A DNA stretch of 64,000 bases, from positions 2,852-66,851 of the forward strand of contig QLIY01000865.1 of assembly GCA_003260075.1 (NCBI GenBank), read 5' to 3'. Every line of letters begins with the position of its first letter. Position 1 is the stretch's first letter. This document shows, one piece after another, positions 33,601 through 47,400 of the stretch. The notes below the pieces were generated by a model. The model was not told the DNA's origin. It worked only from the letters and a program-made list of their open reading frames with translations, and searched no databases. The position numbers and the translations under genes are program-made. The stretch comes from Phallusia mammillata. Lineage: Eukaryota; Chordata; Ascidiacea; Phlebobranchia; Ascidiidae.

Positions 33601-36600
33601 CTTTTAATTGACCGACAAATTTTGTTTTCTGTGTACTGTGTGTTTGATGTTTGGCTTTTTATAAAGTAATTTTGCAATTTTTTATGGGTTTAATAAAAAT
33701 AGTACTACTTTTTTACAGGTTGTGGTTAAGAAAGAAGCAATCGAAGAGGAATCAAAATCACCTGCACTTTTGGGATCAAGTGTCCTTAATCTAAAACTAG
33801 CTGGTTCTGGTAAGAATGTTTTGCAATCCTGCCAAGCTGTTTTCACACTTAATAACATCCATGTGCCTCAGACTTGAAAGAATCGCTGGAAGGAAGTTCA
33901 CCCAGTGCTACTCCGCCCAAGAAAAAATCTAAAATAGTAACAACCAGTGGAGCACATCCTGGTGGAGGACAGAAAGGCAATCGGTCTTTTGCTCATAAGA
34001 AACAAGCGTCTTTGCTTGAGAAAACTATTGAATCCTGTAAAGCATCGCTTCGAGACTCATTCACAGTTAGTTATATTTACCCTTGCAAGTTGATTCTTTG
34101 GGCCTAAATTTGTAAATTCTTTTAAATAACAGAATAGTGACGATGATTCAAGTTCAGATGAGTCCGACACTTCTTCAGATGAAAGTAATGATGAGATTGC
34201 AGCCACCAAATCCAGTACCAACTCTGTTGAAAAAGGTTTGCCCCCCCCCCCCCCTTCGAGACTCATTCACAGTTAGTTATATTTACCCTTGCAAGTTGAT
34301 TATTTGGGCCTACATTTTTAAATTATTTTAAATAACAGAATAGTGACGACGATTCAAGTTCAGATGAGTCTGACACATCTTCGGATGAAAGTAATGATGA
34401 GATTGCAGCCACCAAATCCACTACCAACTCTGTTGAAAAAGGTTTGCCTCAAACAAACTTTATGAGTATATGTTTAGAGCTGCCTTTCCTTTTCATCAAT
34501 GCTATATTTATGTACAATTGTTGTGAATGTCGTTTATCAGTTTTAAATTTTGTTTGCAGGTGCTGATGACAAAACTAATGCAGATGGAACCACTGAAAAA
34601 TCTGCCCCTAAACCAACAAACAAAGGTAGACTACAATGTGATAACATGATGTTGTGTATTAAGGTTCAAAACATATTCATTTTACAACATATGCTGTATT
34701 AGGTACTAAACAAATTTTGTATTTTAGTGGGCCAAAACAGCGATGAATCAGACTCTGAACTTGTAATTGATATTCCGGAAGATGAAGAAGCAAAGAAAAG
34801 AGTAAGTCTCGCATTTTTTTAATCATTTTGTTTTACTACATACTTAAATCTGCATATTTATTTTGTGCAGGATGAAAAAGGAAATCTGCAGAAAAGCATT
34901 ATTAAGGTTAAGAAAAAGGGTGAAAGTGACAAATCCTTGAAGCCGAAATCGATTCTCCTCAACAAAGACCCAGGAAAAATCACAGAAGCACCAGCTAGGC
35001 CCGCTGTAGGCAGTGGAAGCATAAAACGTAAAATGGGTGAAGAGAGCTCCTCTGGTGGTGGAATCCTCAAGGCTCGCAAAGTTGATGGTATGACAAAACC
35101 ATCTGATGCTTCAGGTGTTAAAGATGGAAAAATCATGGGAAAGGAGAAGAAAAAGTTGCCTAGTGACCAGGGAAAGCACCCCAGGTAACTTCTGTTACAT
35201 ATTCCTTAGTTTCTTTTGACAAAATGGTGAATTACCAACTAGCTTGGTTTCTTGCAGTGACAAAGCAAAGAAATATCCTGAAACATCATCAAAGGTGAGG
35301 AAAGATGGATCTGGTGTAACAGCAAAGAAAACCAATCCTGAAGTAAGTTATCTATTGTAGAAAAAAATTAAAACTTTGCCAGTTGTATGTCAGTTCTTTA
35401 GCACTTTGATGTATTAAGACTGTGTTTTTAGTAGAGATGTACCGCTTCGGCTAGTTTTCGGTTCGGCCGAAACCATATCAACCGTATCATTTATGACGTC
35501 ACATAGAGTAGTATGCTACATCTTTTATATGAAAACAAGTTTTTCTACCAGACAAACAGTTCGTTTCGTCATAATTTTAGTTCTGTGTGGTTTAACATTG
35601 CCTCAGGCATGATGGCTAGCCTGCCAATGAATTATTAATTGTTGTCCGGAGTGTGAAAAACAATACATTAAAATCTAACTACTTGACATGATTTTAGTTA
35701 TGGCATAGTTTGAAAGATTGTGTGGTACCTTATAACGCTGAAAAGACATGTTTTATGGTTTAAATTTGTGTTTGTGAAAGATTCGGTTTTGACCGAATTG
35801 CAACAAATTACTCGGCCGAAACTTTGTAAAAATGGCCGATGCGGCCAAATAAATTCGGCAAACTGCATATTCAGTCTAGTTTTTAGTAGAATTACTCACA
35901 CAAAAAAGACACAAAAATGCATTGCAAAGTTATTAAACTAAGAGTCTGACAAAAACATCAGCTTGTTATAAGAAATACGAAACTTGATGTTTCAATCTGT
36001 TCATTATATGTTGCAAAACACAACTTTTCTTTTGTAGGGAATTGTGCGAAAGAAGATTATGATGACAGAGATTCCAAAAACAAAACCACCTGAAGGTGCG
36101 TATTCTTAATCCTGAATTTTGTTGTATGTGTTTTGTTTCAAAATAATTTTGGACCAACTGTTTTTGACAGACCGTACAAACCTGAAGTCTGCAGCCAAAA
36201 TCCTATCACAAAAAGTGATGAGTCGCAAACACACGAGTCATCCTTCAGAGAAGCAAAAAACTTTGGACAAGCAGAATGTAATTCCTTATTGATTTTAATG
36301 CTTCTCAGCCAAAACTCATTCAACAATTTTCAGTTTCAGGATAAAAGCAAATCGTCATTTGGTGACTCTGGTAAACGTTTGTCTTCATTCACTATTCCTA
36401 AACACAAGCCTACTGCTGTAAGACCAACAGAAGGTAAGATTGTTTAAAAAAGGTTTCAGTTATCGGATGACCCCATGTTTTGACTTGTGTATTTTATAGA
36501 ACCGGTCAGAACAAGCACAATGACAACCAGAACCAGTATAGAAGCTTCACATGACGGCAAAAGCACTTCTGCAACTGCCAATGGAAACTTTCCAATCCAG

Positions 36601-39600
36601 AAAATAGAGAAATACAATGAGAAGTAAGATGCTTGCATTTGAGCTATTCTTTCAAAAATCAATTTTGTCAATAAAAGTAGAACATTTTTTACGCATTCAC
36701 ACATTGGAATTGCAAGATTTTACTGACAATGTCAAAATATGGTAACCGTTTCACAGGGTAATGATTGGTGTTCGACAAGTGCTTGTTGAAATGTACGAAG
36801 ACATGATGACTGAGATGGACTCGCAACCATCAAAAGATTCATCTGGAAAAGACTCAGACGTCAGTCACCAAGTTAACCAGCTCCAACTTGAACTTGATCG
36901 ATTAAAATGGATGCATCAGCAGGAGATTGCTGAACTACAACACAATCATGGTAACATTGTCTTATGACCTCTTTTTTATGTCTAACGCTGGTTTGTTAAA
37001 CGCATTTGGTCAAGAAAGAGTGCTTCAAATTTATTCAAATTTGGACAGATGTTAGTTATTAATCTAAATTTGATCCTCCTGAAGTTTGACCCCGAATTAC
37101 CCAGCGGTTCACCCACAGGCCCCCAAAACGTAAATGTGTCTAACGCTCGTTTGGTCAAGAAAGACACTGTAGGCAGAAGTCCCAAGAGAGTAACTCACTG
37201 GTTTACGATAGCAGGAGGGCTCAGCTTGACGTCGGACAGACGTTTTACGAGACGTCGTTTTGGTGATCAGCAATCAGCTGTTTTGCACAGCAATGCTATT
37301 TCGTTTTATTAAGTTATCACTCACATTTTCAGTTTTGGCAAAGGTTTCACACCTATGACGTGATTTAAACCTAATAAGCGTGCTTCGGTTTCGTATATGT
37401 CAAGCAAAACTTGTTAATCAAAATAAAGTTGAAAAATCAAACTTGACATTTTTGCAAGATAAATGTGTTTTTTTAAATGCTCGTTGTCAGGTTGGCCGCC
37501 GCATGATCACGGGTTACTTAAGGTCAACTAGTCGGTATTACAAACACAGCTCAGAACTTTCTTCATAACGTAGCGTTTTTTTAACAATCAATTTAGGAGT
37601 CAATACTCAAGGCATGTATAAATTAGGCTTAACAGTATTGTTGAACACGAATGACGGCGTGCTATTGAAAACGGTGTCAAAAGGTCAAACAGTCGTTTGG
37701 CGTGTGCACCCTGAGAGGTTACTACAGGTCAATGGTAATGGTTTTGCGAAACAAAGTTAAATGAAAAACAATTTGTTATGTGTACACTTGTAGCAAATTG
37801 CTTTTTAATTTAAAGTGTCTGTAACACAACTGTTACAGCTTTCTAGAAAAAAATGTGTTTAAAACCCGACCTTGGACGACAATATCTGGGTCAAAGCAAG
37901 AGATTAAATTAAAGTATTTGTTTCGTTCTTTTTTAATGTTTTTGTAATTATATGACAATAATAGTGCAAAAAGAATACGAACAAATTTTTTTATTGTTGG
38001 GTTAATGCTTTCTAAAAATTTGTTTTTAAGAATTTAAAAGTCACCGCAACATTTGTTTACCGTAAATCCGCACAAACACGCGTGTGGGGACCCATTAGTT
38101 TTTGTTTACAAAAACAATCATATGTGTAGATCAAATGATGTGTATAGTAAATTGGTAAATATCGTATAGAATATATAAAATGGAAGTATATCAGAAAGCC
38201 ACTCTTCTAGTTACTGCATGTTTTTGTTTAATTTGATGTCTTGTGATTTTAGCACCTGTTGGGCACTTTATTCATTATAATTACTCAGATTTGGAACAAA
38301 CCAATAATTGTCCACCTGTACCACAAAAAACATGTTTGTAAAACAATTTACAGATCTGACTATTGCGGAAATCAGGCAAAGCCTGGAAAACGAGAAACTG
38401 CATTTATTGGAAGAAGCCAAGCGCAAGTCGGAAGCAGCAAAGTTGCAAGCTATAGAAGAGACCAAGCAAAAACAGTGGTGTGCAAACTGCGGAAAAGAGG
38501 CAATATTTTACTGCTGCTGGAACACCAGCTACTGTGACTACCCATGTCAGCAGCTTCACTGGCCCAAGCACATGGCCACTTGCTCACAAGCCCGGGATGC
38601 TAATGCTGGGAATACAAGCACAGCAGGTGGCCAAGATGGCGGCACTCCCCAAGCAAAAGTAAAGGAAATGGAAACTGAGCCCGAGATGCCTGCTGATACT
38701 CCAACGTCTCCATTTGAGGATCCAATTCAACCCAAGGACATATCAAAGCCTGTAGTTGAGGAGGTGAAGGAATCTGTAGATGTGGATGAAGAGGAAGATG
38801 AAAGTGATACTGAGATGATGGTGATTGATGAGAGCCTGCACAAGGACGATGAGGAACCTGAGGAGAAAATACAGTCTCCCAAGCAAGAAGAAACACCCAA
38901 ACCAGTGGAACAAATGGATTCTACAATATCGCAAGATGTTGAAGAGCCAACCAATGCAGTAGCTGAGACACCAAAAGATGTATGTGATGAAAAGAAACCA
39001 GATGCAGCGGATGAAAAACCTCTAGACCAACCTAGTATGACTTCTGCAAAAGAATCCACTGGTCAAAGTGTTGAAACAGATGATAAAAACCGTTCCCCAA
39101 ATCCAGTAAAACCAATTGAAGAGAAGCCAGCGACTCCTTTGAGCATAGTTTCCACCCTTGCTAATGAGATCAAGCCAATGCCTCTCCCTCTAAGGACACC
39201 TGCTGGCACTTCTTCAAACACGAACAGCGGGACGAGCACCACTGTTGTTCCATCAAAGCTGCTGGACGACATTTTTTCGAAGGTTCTGGAAAAAGAAAAC
39301 GATGTAAATGAAGACAAACCTGCTGCAGTTGAGTCATCTGCAGATGAAAGTCCAGCAAAAATTATCGCTGGTTCCCCTAAGGATGGCTTGCCTGTCAAGG
39401 ATATCCCTTGTGAAGCTCAACCTAAGGAAACCCTAAAAATTCAACACTCGGGAGATGCGATCAGTGCCATTGGAGATAGATTGCTAAAAGCAAAACAGAA
39501 AAGTGAAGAATCAGTTAAAGTGGAAAGCGGGTCACCAAAGCCATCTGACGAAGAGAAAAAAGAGAGCAGTAGCATCAATACAGAATTAATTGAACCAACC

Positions 39601-40281
39601 GTTTCCCCCACACCGGATAGTCCTGCCCAAATGACTAAAACTGTTGATAACGTGGACGATGATTCATCAATAGACAAAAGTCCTAGATCAGAAATTGAAA
39701 ACATGGATTATGTAGAAACAGACGAAAAGGAAACTCCTACAACAGAATCTAAAAATACACAAGAAGAAATGGAAACGGATCAGAATGTTGTTAATGAAGA
39801 ATGCAAAACAGAGGTAAAAAGTCCCGATAAAAATCTTGACCAACCACCTAGTCCAGTCTACAACCAATCTCTTGACCAAGCAGCCAGCCCAGTCTCCAAC
39901 CAATCCAATGAAGAAGCTACAACAGCTGAAGGAGATGAGGACAAATCATCAGCAGAGCCAAAACTGGACGCAACTGTTGATGAGCCCCAATCTCCGCAAC
40001 AGAAAGACCCGGTTCCAAAAACGTCCCCTGCGAAAGATGATTCAGAACCTCCTGTGCCAATAGACGACACTGCGTCGACCGCCCATGACCAACCGCCAGC
40101 AAGCAGTGTTAGTGCCCCTGTCTTTTCAGACTCTTATTTAAGTTGCTTAACCAAAAGTAAACCTGCGGACCCACCCGACGTCAGTGCAAAGCAGGAGACT
40201 GATGACGTCAGCACCACATCGGATGTAGTCACGGCCTCGAAAGACGAAGTCCCGGCTTCGAAAGACGAGACTGATGCGTGA
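30690..40281 (+). CDS. ZMYND8: ZMYND8 (RACK7/PRKCBP1) chromatin reader
   Basis: Twenty-one exons: 30690-31319, 31383-31493, 31609-31758, 31893-32018, 32096-32206, 32480-32617, 32915-33065, 33137-33297, 33719-33809, 33872-34065, 34133-34235, 34560-34625, 34728-34801, 34871-35184, 35258-35342, 36038-36095, 36171-36277, 36334-36433, 36500-36623, 36757-36950, 38354-40281. They sum in phase to 1,671 residues. Order: Ser/Pro-rich N-terminus (1-210); PHD finger (about 211-260, [17 protein letters not shown]); bromodomain (270-376, [12 protein letters not shown]); CPECYL zinc knuckle and PWWP (383-455, [13 protein letters not shown]); [10 protein letters not shown] motif; [10 protein letters not shown] motif; coiled coil; MYND finger (about 1068-1105, [20 protein letters not shown]). 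This matches vertebrate ZMYND8, a reader of acetylated and methylated histone tails acting with demethylase and NuRD complexes (known). The roughly 565-residue acidic tail after MYND is far longer than in vertebrates. Confidence 0.96.
33376..33644 (+). repeat. Tandem duplication joined by C10 (33506-33515)
   Basis: Bases 33376-33505 recur at 33516-33644 with a few substitutions, inside a ZMYND8 intron. Confidence 0.92.
34049..34446 (+). repeat. Tandem duplication joined by C14 (34241-34254), duplicates a ZMYND8 exon
   Basis: Bases 34049-34240 recur at 34255-34446. Each unit holds the last 17 coding bases of exon 10, the intron and exon 11 (34133-34235 and 34339-34441). Exon 11 is 103 bp and starts in phase 0, so using both copies would break the frame. 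Part of the run is native, because the following genomic bases in copy 2 are also CC. Confidence 0.92.
35430..35890. mobile_element. hAT-like non-autonomous element remnant
   Basis: AGAGATGTACCGCTTCGGC at the left, repeated TTCGGCCGAA-type palindromes, and GGCCGATGCGGCC near the right end resemble the ends of hAT elements that read ATGCACCGATTCGG (family knowledge). It lies in a ZMYND8 intron and has no transposase. Confidence 0.5.
36951..38353 (+). other. Largest ZMYND8 intron
   Basis: About 1.4 kb separating the coiled coil from the MYND-encoding exon. No coding or repeat structure recognised. Confidence 0.7.
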
Positions 40282-41444
40282 ATTTTCTTGCGGCGAAGTG
40301 ACATTGGTTTACATGCAATATTTAATTCCCCATTGCCGAGTTTTACATTCTTTTAATTTGTGTTTTTCTGAGTGTCAGAAACACATTTTGAACAATCATG
40401 TTCTTAAACACTCTGTGTCCCCTGCAACGTTTTGCTGTAAAAATCTATTCGCAATGAATTTGTTTGGTTCTGCCCTTCGTTGGTATGTTTTCCGTGACAA
40501 CCTGTTTGAAGGTAGGTGCTTGTATAAGCTCGCCGTGGTTTTCATGCGTTCTTCTACACTTTTACAGATGTTGATATTGTGTATTATTTCAAGAGATGAC
40601 ACGAATATCCATGTGTGGTAACTTAGCGTGTAAGAATAAGCAGCTGTTATGTCATTCATTCTGACCGCGGTTCTTACGTAACGCAACTGACGAGCCTAGA
40701 CTAGTATTTCTTATTCTCAAGTCTACGACCACCCCTAGGCATACTCAGATCTTTTTTGTTTCATTTTTTTAAGTCGTTGGTAACGCGAGTCGTTATGTTG
40801 AAGAAAAAAGTCTGGAGTGAACCAAATGAGATTATAAATCATGCAGTAATTTAGCAACAGTTGATCGTAAAGTTTAAACAGACAGTGTTATTGACTTAGA
40901 TCAAAGACACGACTTTAATCGTAGGCCTGTATAGTGTTACGATTTGTGAGTCTGTTTTGAAATAGGAAAAGCAAATCAATCACCTTGCAGTACTAAAATT
41001 AAAAAAACCTAGCAATAACGATGTATCTTTTTTCTCTATATCATATTAAAAATGTGATTTAATTTACAAGATCGTAAATGGCATTACACACTTAAATTCA
41101 GGATTTTCAATTTGTCAGAACGACATTACCTCAAAAAAAATCTGATTTATAGTTTAAACATTTGGCTCCGGTAAACATACAGTGACTAATAATAACTTGT
41201 ATACCGCCATACAACCTGCTCCTACTTATATTTACCAAGACCAGAATTTCGAAAGAATTTAATTGGGAAACGTATTAGCGCACAACGGGCAGTGCGTTGC
41301 GCCGAACTTGACTAATCTCACAGTGCACAGAACCAAAAGGCAAAGTAAAAAATAAATGAAGGTGCAGTCAACGAATACGATCCACAAAAAACTCTTCGAA
41401 ATCGGCAAGTCAACAAGGACTGAAAATGAAACTTTTATGGATGT
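40282..41444. other. Convergent 3' intergenic region, ZMYND8 and ICE1
   Basis: AT-rich 3' UTRs and spacer between two convergent genes. No gene, repeat or RNA recognised. Confidence 0.55.
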
Positions 41445-44400
41445 TTATCCCCACAGGAGTAGGGTGATGCTCTTTCCAGACCGATATTCGTTTCGTTTTT
41501 TGTTTTGCTTCTCTATCCATGAAACTGATTTCCTCAGATTGTTACCACAAAGTAGAGCAGAGATTTGTTTCTCATGTTTGTGTACGGCTTTGTCAGTCTT
41601 TGCTGTGGCCTTGCAAGTCTTTGCTTCAGCTGTTCTTTGTTCAATGTCGGATGTTGCGATCAACCATGATTGAACAGTGGAATGAGCCACATCTGGCTTG
41701 CACGGGGCTAAGTTGAGCACTGTTGGGGGGGGGGAATCCACGAAACTGATTTCCTCAGATTGTTACCACAAAGTAGAGCAGATATTTGTTTCTCATGTTT
41801 GTGTACGGCCTTGCCAGTCTTTGCTACGGCTTTGCAAGTCTTTGCTTCAGCTGTTTTTTGTTCGATGTCGGATGTTGCGATCAACCATGATTGAACGGTG
41901 GAATGAGCCACATCTGGCTTGCACGGGGCTAAGTTGAGCACTGTTGCTACAGCTGCACACTGAACAACGATAGGAGCTGAAAACAAGTGCAAAAATTTGG
42001 ATTGTATTCAAAAGACCACTTTCACTACATAGATATTGTTTATTTTTTACAATTTTTGTGTTTGTATTACTGTGTTATTTAAAACTGGGAGTAATACATT
42101 TTTTTCACAACTTTATAAAATAGTTGCAAAAACTAAGAAAACAATACGGGGGGGGGGTGCTGCACACTGAACAACGATTGGAGCTGGAAACAAGTGCAAG
42201 AATTTGGATAGTATTCAAAAGACCACTTTCACTACATTGATATGGTTTATTTTTTACAATTTTTGTGTTTGTATTACTGTGTTATTTCAAACTGGGAGTA
42301 ATACACTTTTTTCACAACTTTATAAAATAGTTGCAAAAACTAAGAAAACAATACAAAATCATAAAAGTAATTGGCCAGAAAACAAGTCTGAATCAACTGT
42401 TATAATATTCAAATATTGCTTTTATTATTCTAATTTTTTGCCTTTATAGAAATAACAATTTGTATTTATTGCATTACTAGGTTTTCACCGATGTTTAAAT
42501 TTAACTTCATGAGTTGAAACTAACTTATGGCTAAAAACAACAAATATTTTTACATTTGATTTTTATTGTTCTTTTTGTGGAACAAAAGTTTTCACATACC
42601 TGTTGGATTCTTTGTGAAGCACTGCACCATAGAACAGATAGTATCAAAATAGTTGATGGCCTGAATGTGGATATCCTGTGTAGGGTGGTTTCTTTTCTGT
42701 TTGGCAAGCAAAGCCAAAAGGCATGTGCTAAGTGCTTTTAACACAGCAACTACACACCCATCTGAAACTATATCAGGCATTAATTGGGAGATATTCAGCT
42801 GTAAATTCAAGAAATGCATCACTAGTACTGACCTTTTTTGTCTTTGACCTTGATTTTGCGTGATAAGGTAATGTACGTAGACCATTCGTTCAGTAAAGCC
42901 CAAAACTCCTTGTCAATTAGCTATACAAACAAACAGAAATAACATGAAAAGGTGCGAATGACATAAGATGTTTAATAACAGGGCTGTGTGACTTTAATAG
43001 CAAAACTGTTTTTAGATCTTAATTTTTGCATTATAAAGCCTATAGAATCCCAAATCCTCAATCAGTACACCCACCTCACCAGCTACAATGTTCATGCCTT
43101 CCATAAAACAGTACATTTCTAAACAGTTGAAAACATCATCATGATCTTCCACAGCTAGTCTTAGCACGGAATCTGTATCGTCTGAGCTTTGAACCATTTC
43201 AGCCTCTCGCAATCTTTTAAGGCATCGCATCATGGCAAATGAAGTCCATTTTACTGGTGGAATTTTTTTTGGACGCCAGGTAAACATATTTGGTTCGATT
43301 TCCCATTTACAGATTTTTGCTAGGTTTTGCAACTGGAGAAAACAAAGTAGTTAACTGTCAGCATTGGAGGAATAATGTTGATCTTTTCACCTGTAATGGC
43401 AAGTTTAGCTGGAGCAGCAAAATTATTTTGTTCAAGGCCACACATGGCAATTGGACAATATATTTTTAACAACTCAATTGCTACACCTTCCAACTGTAAG
43501 TTTTATCTGAAACCATGAAAAATCAAACAGACACAAACAACTAGCATCAAATTTTCTTTTGGGGGAATAGGACTTTTATAAAATACACATCCAATGGCTC
43601 CTAAACAATTACAATGCTTGTTTGAAGGGGGGGGGGAAGTTTTATCTGAAACCATGAAAAATCAAACAGACACAAATAACTAGTATCAAATTTTCTTTTT
43701 GGGGGAATAGGACTTTTAAAATACACATCCAATGGCTCCTAAACAATTACAATGCTTGTTTGAAAGTCAACACACCAACCAGTTCGGATTTAAACTACCA
43801 TTTTTTTGGCATGAAGAATTATATGCAGTTTTTTTTCATTTCTACAAAATTTATGTTAGAATTTGTTTGGGGTGAAATCAACCCAAAAAATATTTTTACA
43901 ACAACCTGGGGGGGGGGACAGTTTGGATTTAAACCACCATTTTTTTGCATGAAGAATTATATGCAGTTTTTTTTTCATTTCTACAAAATTTATGTTAAAA
44001 TTTGTTTGGGGTGAAATCAACCCAAAAAATATTTTTACAACAACCTAGTCAACACTGAATTTTTATTGGGATTTTTTATCCTCACATTTTAAAAACCTCC
44101 TACAAAAACAACTTACGGGGTTGTTGAGCTTTGTTCGAGATCTGAGTTTCATGTTCGACATCTGCATCACTGCAAAGTAAAAATCCCATTATGAGATCGC
44201 TTTGCTATTTTGTAGGAATAGCTTGAAAAATGTAATTATTGTGTTTGATCAGTAATGTATGGTGAGTTTGGTGACTAAACCAGCTTAAAAGTAATTTAGA
44301 AATGACACATTTTAACAAAACAACAATTCTTACACAAATCTTTACTATTTTAAAATTAGACTTTTCAGAAGTAGCATTTGCATGAAGAAATTTGCCAAAA

Positions 44401-47400
44401 ATTTTTATCATTGCTTCATTCGGGGGGGGGGCAGCTTGAAAAATGTAATTATTGTGTTTGATCAGTATGCATGGTGACTAAACCAGCTTAAAAGTAATTT
44501 AGAAATGACACATTTGAACAAAACAACAATTCTTATACAAATCTTTACTATTTTAAAATTAGACTTTTCAGAAGTTGCATTTGCATGAAGAAATTTGCCA
44601 AAAATTTTTATCATTGCTTCATTCTTGTATATTTTGTATTAAACCAACACTTTCGCAAACAGTAAATTTGGTTTAGTTGCATTTCTGATTCTGACAGGAC
44701 TGTTCACACCCCAGTAATTTGTACTATTTTGTATCAGGACTTTCGACACAGCTATTTGGGCCACCCTGCTATACTGTTTTCTTATTACAAATAAAAACAC
44801 TGCCTTGAAAAAACACTTTTTGTTTGTCGTCAATAATTATTTGGTATGCTTGACTTAGCATATAGGTTTTAACTATGCACTTTTAAGCTAGGCTGATAAG
44901 TTTAGAGGGCCTGAACTGGATGATCATGATTCTTTCACAATGACTTACATATTCTCCCAGTCAGGGGGTAGCAATGTGTGAAAGCTGAAGGCCAGCAAGG
45001 AACCATGTCCAAGATCACCAAAGCACATGCATCCTTGTATTTGTTGGTGCATGCCCACTTGCACAAGTCCATCATTGCTCTGGCATCACCACAGTACCGA
45101 CACAAAGCAGTGAAGATGCGTGTTAGTGATGCTGTATCATAGTGTGTGAAACTGCCACCTTGAAATATGGACGACATCATGAAGAAGCTTGAACTTTCCT
45201 CAACTGTTTCTTGCATTGAACCGATTCCATGTCCATATCTGAGAGTGTTTAACTTCTTTTTTAGGTGGTCCAAAAACTCACAATGTGAATGGTTTAAGAT
45301 TTTACCATGTACAAACTTAATGTGATCATTTATTCATTACTTGGCTTTGCTACAGCATTAAGCACACTTAAATAAAAATCGTAGCTTGCTTGGTTTTTTA
45401 ATGGTGAGACAATAAATCAAGCAGGTTTCTTAATCATTCCACATTCCACAAAACTGTATTTAACATCCATAGAAACGTTTCTAAATAAAAACCAGCTACT
45501 ACACACAAATTTTACTGTGTTAGTAAAGAAAGACAAACCTGCAAAGTGTTTTTAGTATTGTCGGAATTACAGTGGTTTTCAATAACCCCGGGTCAGTTTT
45601 TGATCGAACTTTATCAACTGTGGCCAACAGTTTGACAAATATCAACTCGTTGGCCTGAAGAATTTCATCTAGTTCAGGATCTTGAGGTTGAAATCCAGAT
45701 TGCAAAAGTTTTTCTACAGTTTCACTTGTATTGTGACCTCTAGTATGAGTCAGAACCTGTCTGATCCATGATATGACCTAAAATAGCAAGTGTTTAAAAA
45801 TTCAAACAAAACAAAAAACAAAATCGTTAAGAAGCTTGTTAATTGTAAATGCAATTTACTGCAAACTTTCACACAACTGCTGCTGTTGCCATTAGTAAAA
45901 AAGGGTGGTTATAAGTGAAAAGCTTCTATGTTAGTAAAAACAAAAAAATAACTCTATGTTCTGAAAAAAAAGTTGTAAAGGACCCAATCCAAATCAGTAG
46001 TCTGCCTCTTATAAACCCGACTTACAAGGATTTGCCATGCAAGTATGCTATTGATAAGCACAGACATCTTAGAAAATAATTGGTATCCACATGTAAAAGG
46101 ACCAAATTTCTAACATAATTTTAATGTTATTATAATTTACCAGATTTACTAAAAAAAATCAAAATCAAAGTCACACCTTGTTGGGAATGACAGGAGGGAA
46201 ATATCCGGACGTTTCATCAGCTATTCCAACTTCCTGGATGGAATTTAGTAAAGAATCAAAAGTGTCCAAATGCTTCATGTCAAAGTAATTGCCAAAAGGG
46301 GGGGGGGGAGGGAAATATCCGGATGTTTCATCAGCTATTCCAACTTCCTGGATGGAATTTAGCAAAGAATCAAAAGTGTCCAAATGCTTCATGTCAAAGT
46401 AATTGCCAAAATAGTTGGATATTTCCGGAATTCTTCCCATAGTGTTGCTACCAATTCCTCGTTTTCGTCCAGATTTTTTAGTTGTGGGTTGTTTTTCTGC
46501 TTTTTCAATTTTGTCCAGAACTTCAGCAACAGACAACTTGTCATCATCATTGGTTTTTTTCTCTTGGGTGGTTTTATTTAAAATTTCCTGTGATAGTTTT
46601 TTAGTCGAAGATAAATGAACTATCAAAGGTTCAAAGACAAATCTTTTTGGTGTGCAGGTTACCGTTTGTATTTTCTTGAGTTCTGCATCACTGTGTTGAT
46701 GATTGGACTTTATGCTTTCAGTTATTGTGGTAGCAGAAGTGCCTGGTGTGATTTCTTCCAGGGTCTTCTTACTTCTGTTACAATCTTGAGATTCCAGCAC
46801 ATTAGTTTGTGGCACTACCTTGAAGGGTCCAGATGAAACATGAGACAATGTCTGAGTGTTATCTTTTGCTTCTTGGACAGATGATGTGCTTGGCTCATTC
46901 TCCTTTACAACCAAGCTGACAGAGTCCTTTTCTGTCCCCATAAGCAATGAAGGATCACATGACTTGGTCTTGGCAACTGGTTTTACTGTAGGTACAGGTA
47001 GAGCACGAATTGGAGCTTCACAACTAAAGCGCCTTGGTGTATCTCGTAAGCTTGCTATGTGCTGTGAGATAGACTTCTTCTTTTTAGGTGTAACAAGAAC
47101 AGGTGATTTGTTGAGCAAAGCCTTATGCTCCTTATTAAAACTTATAGCTGTGCATAAGTTGGCACTGGGTGAGATTGAAGGTCGATTGTCGTCTTCCATA
47201 TCTTCATCCACATCACTTACTTGAATAGGACTCGAGACATGACTTGGGGCTGTGATCATGGAGGAACTTGGTGTGTCATCTTGCAATGGTGACAGGGGCA
47301 TCGCCATTATTTTAGTGATGCCAGTGATATCAGTTAATATTTGATCAATTTGGTTGGCAGTCAAAGAACTATCCAATACAGAAATGCTTTCATCACTCTC

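Noticed and set aside
38308-38353. Independent MYND-protein gene starting at 38308
   Set aside because: The frame joins in phase to ZMYND8 exon 20 through the acceptor at 38352-38353, and PHD, bromodomain, PWWP and MYND together match one protein.
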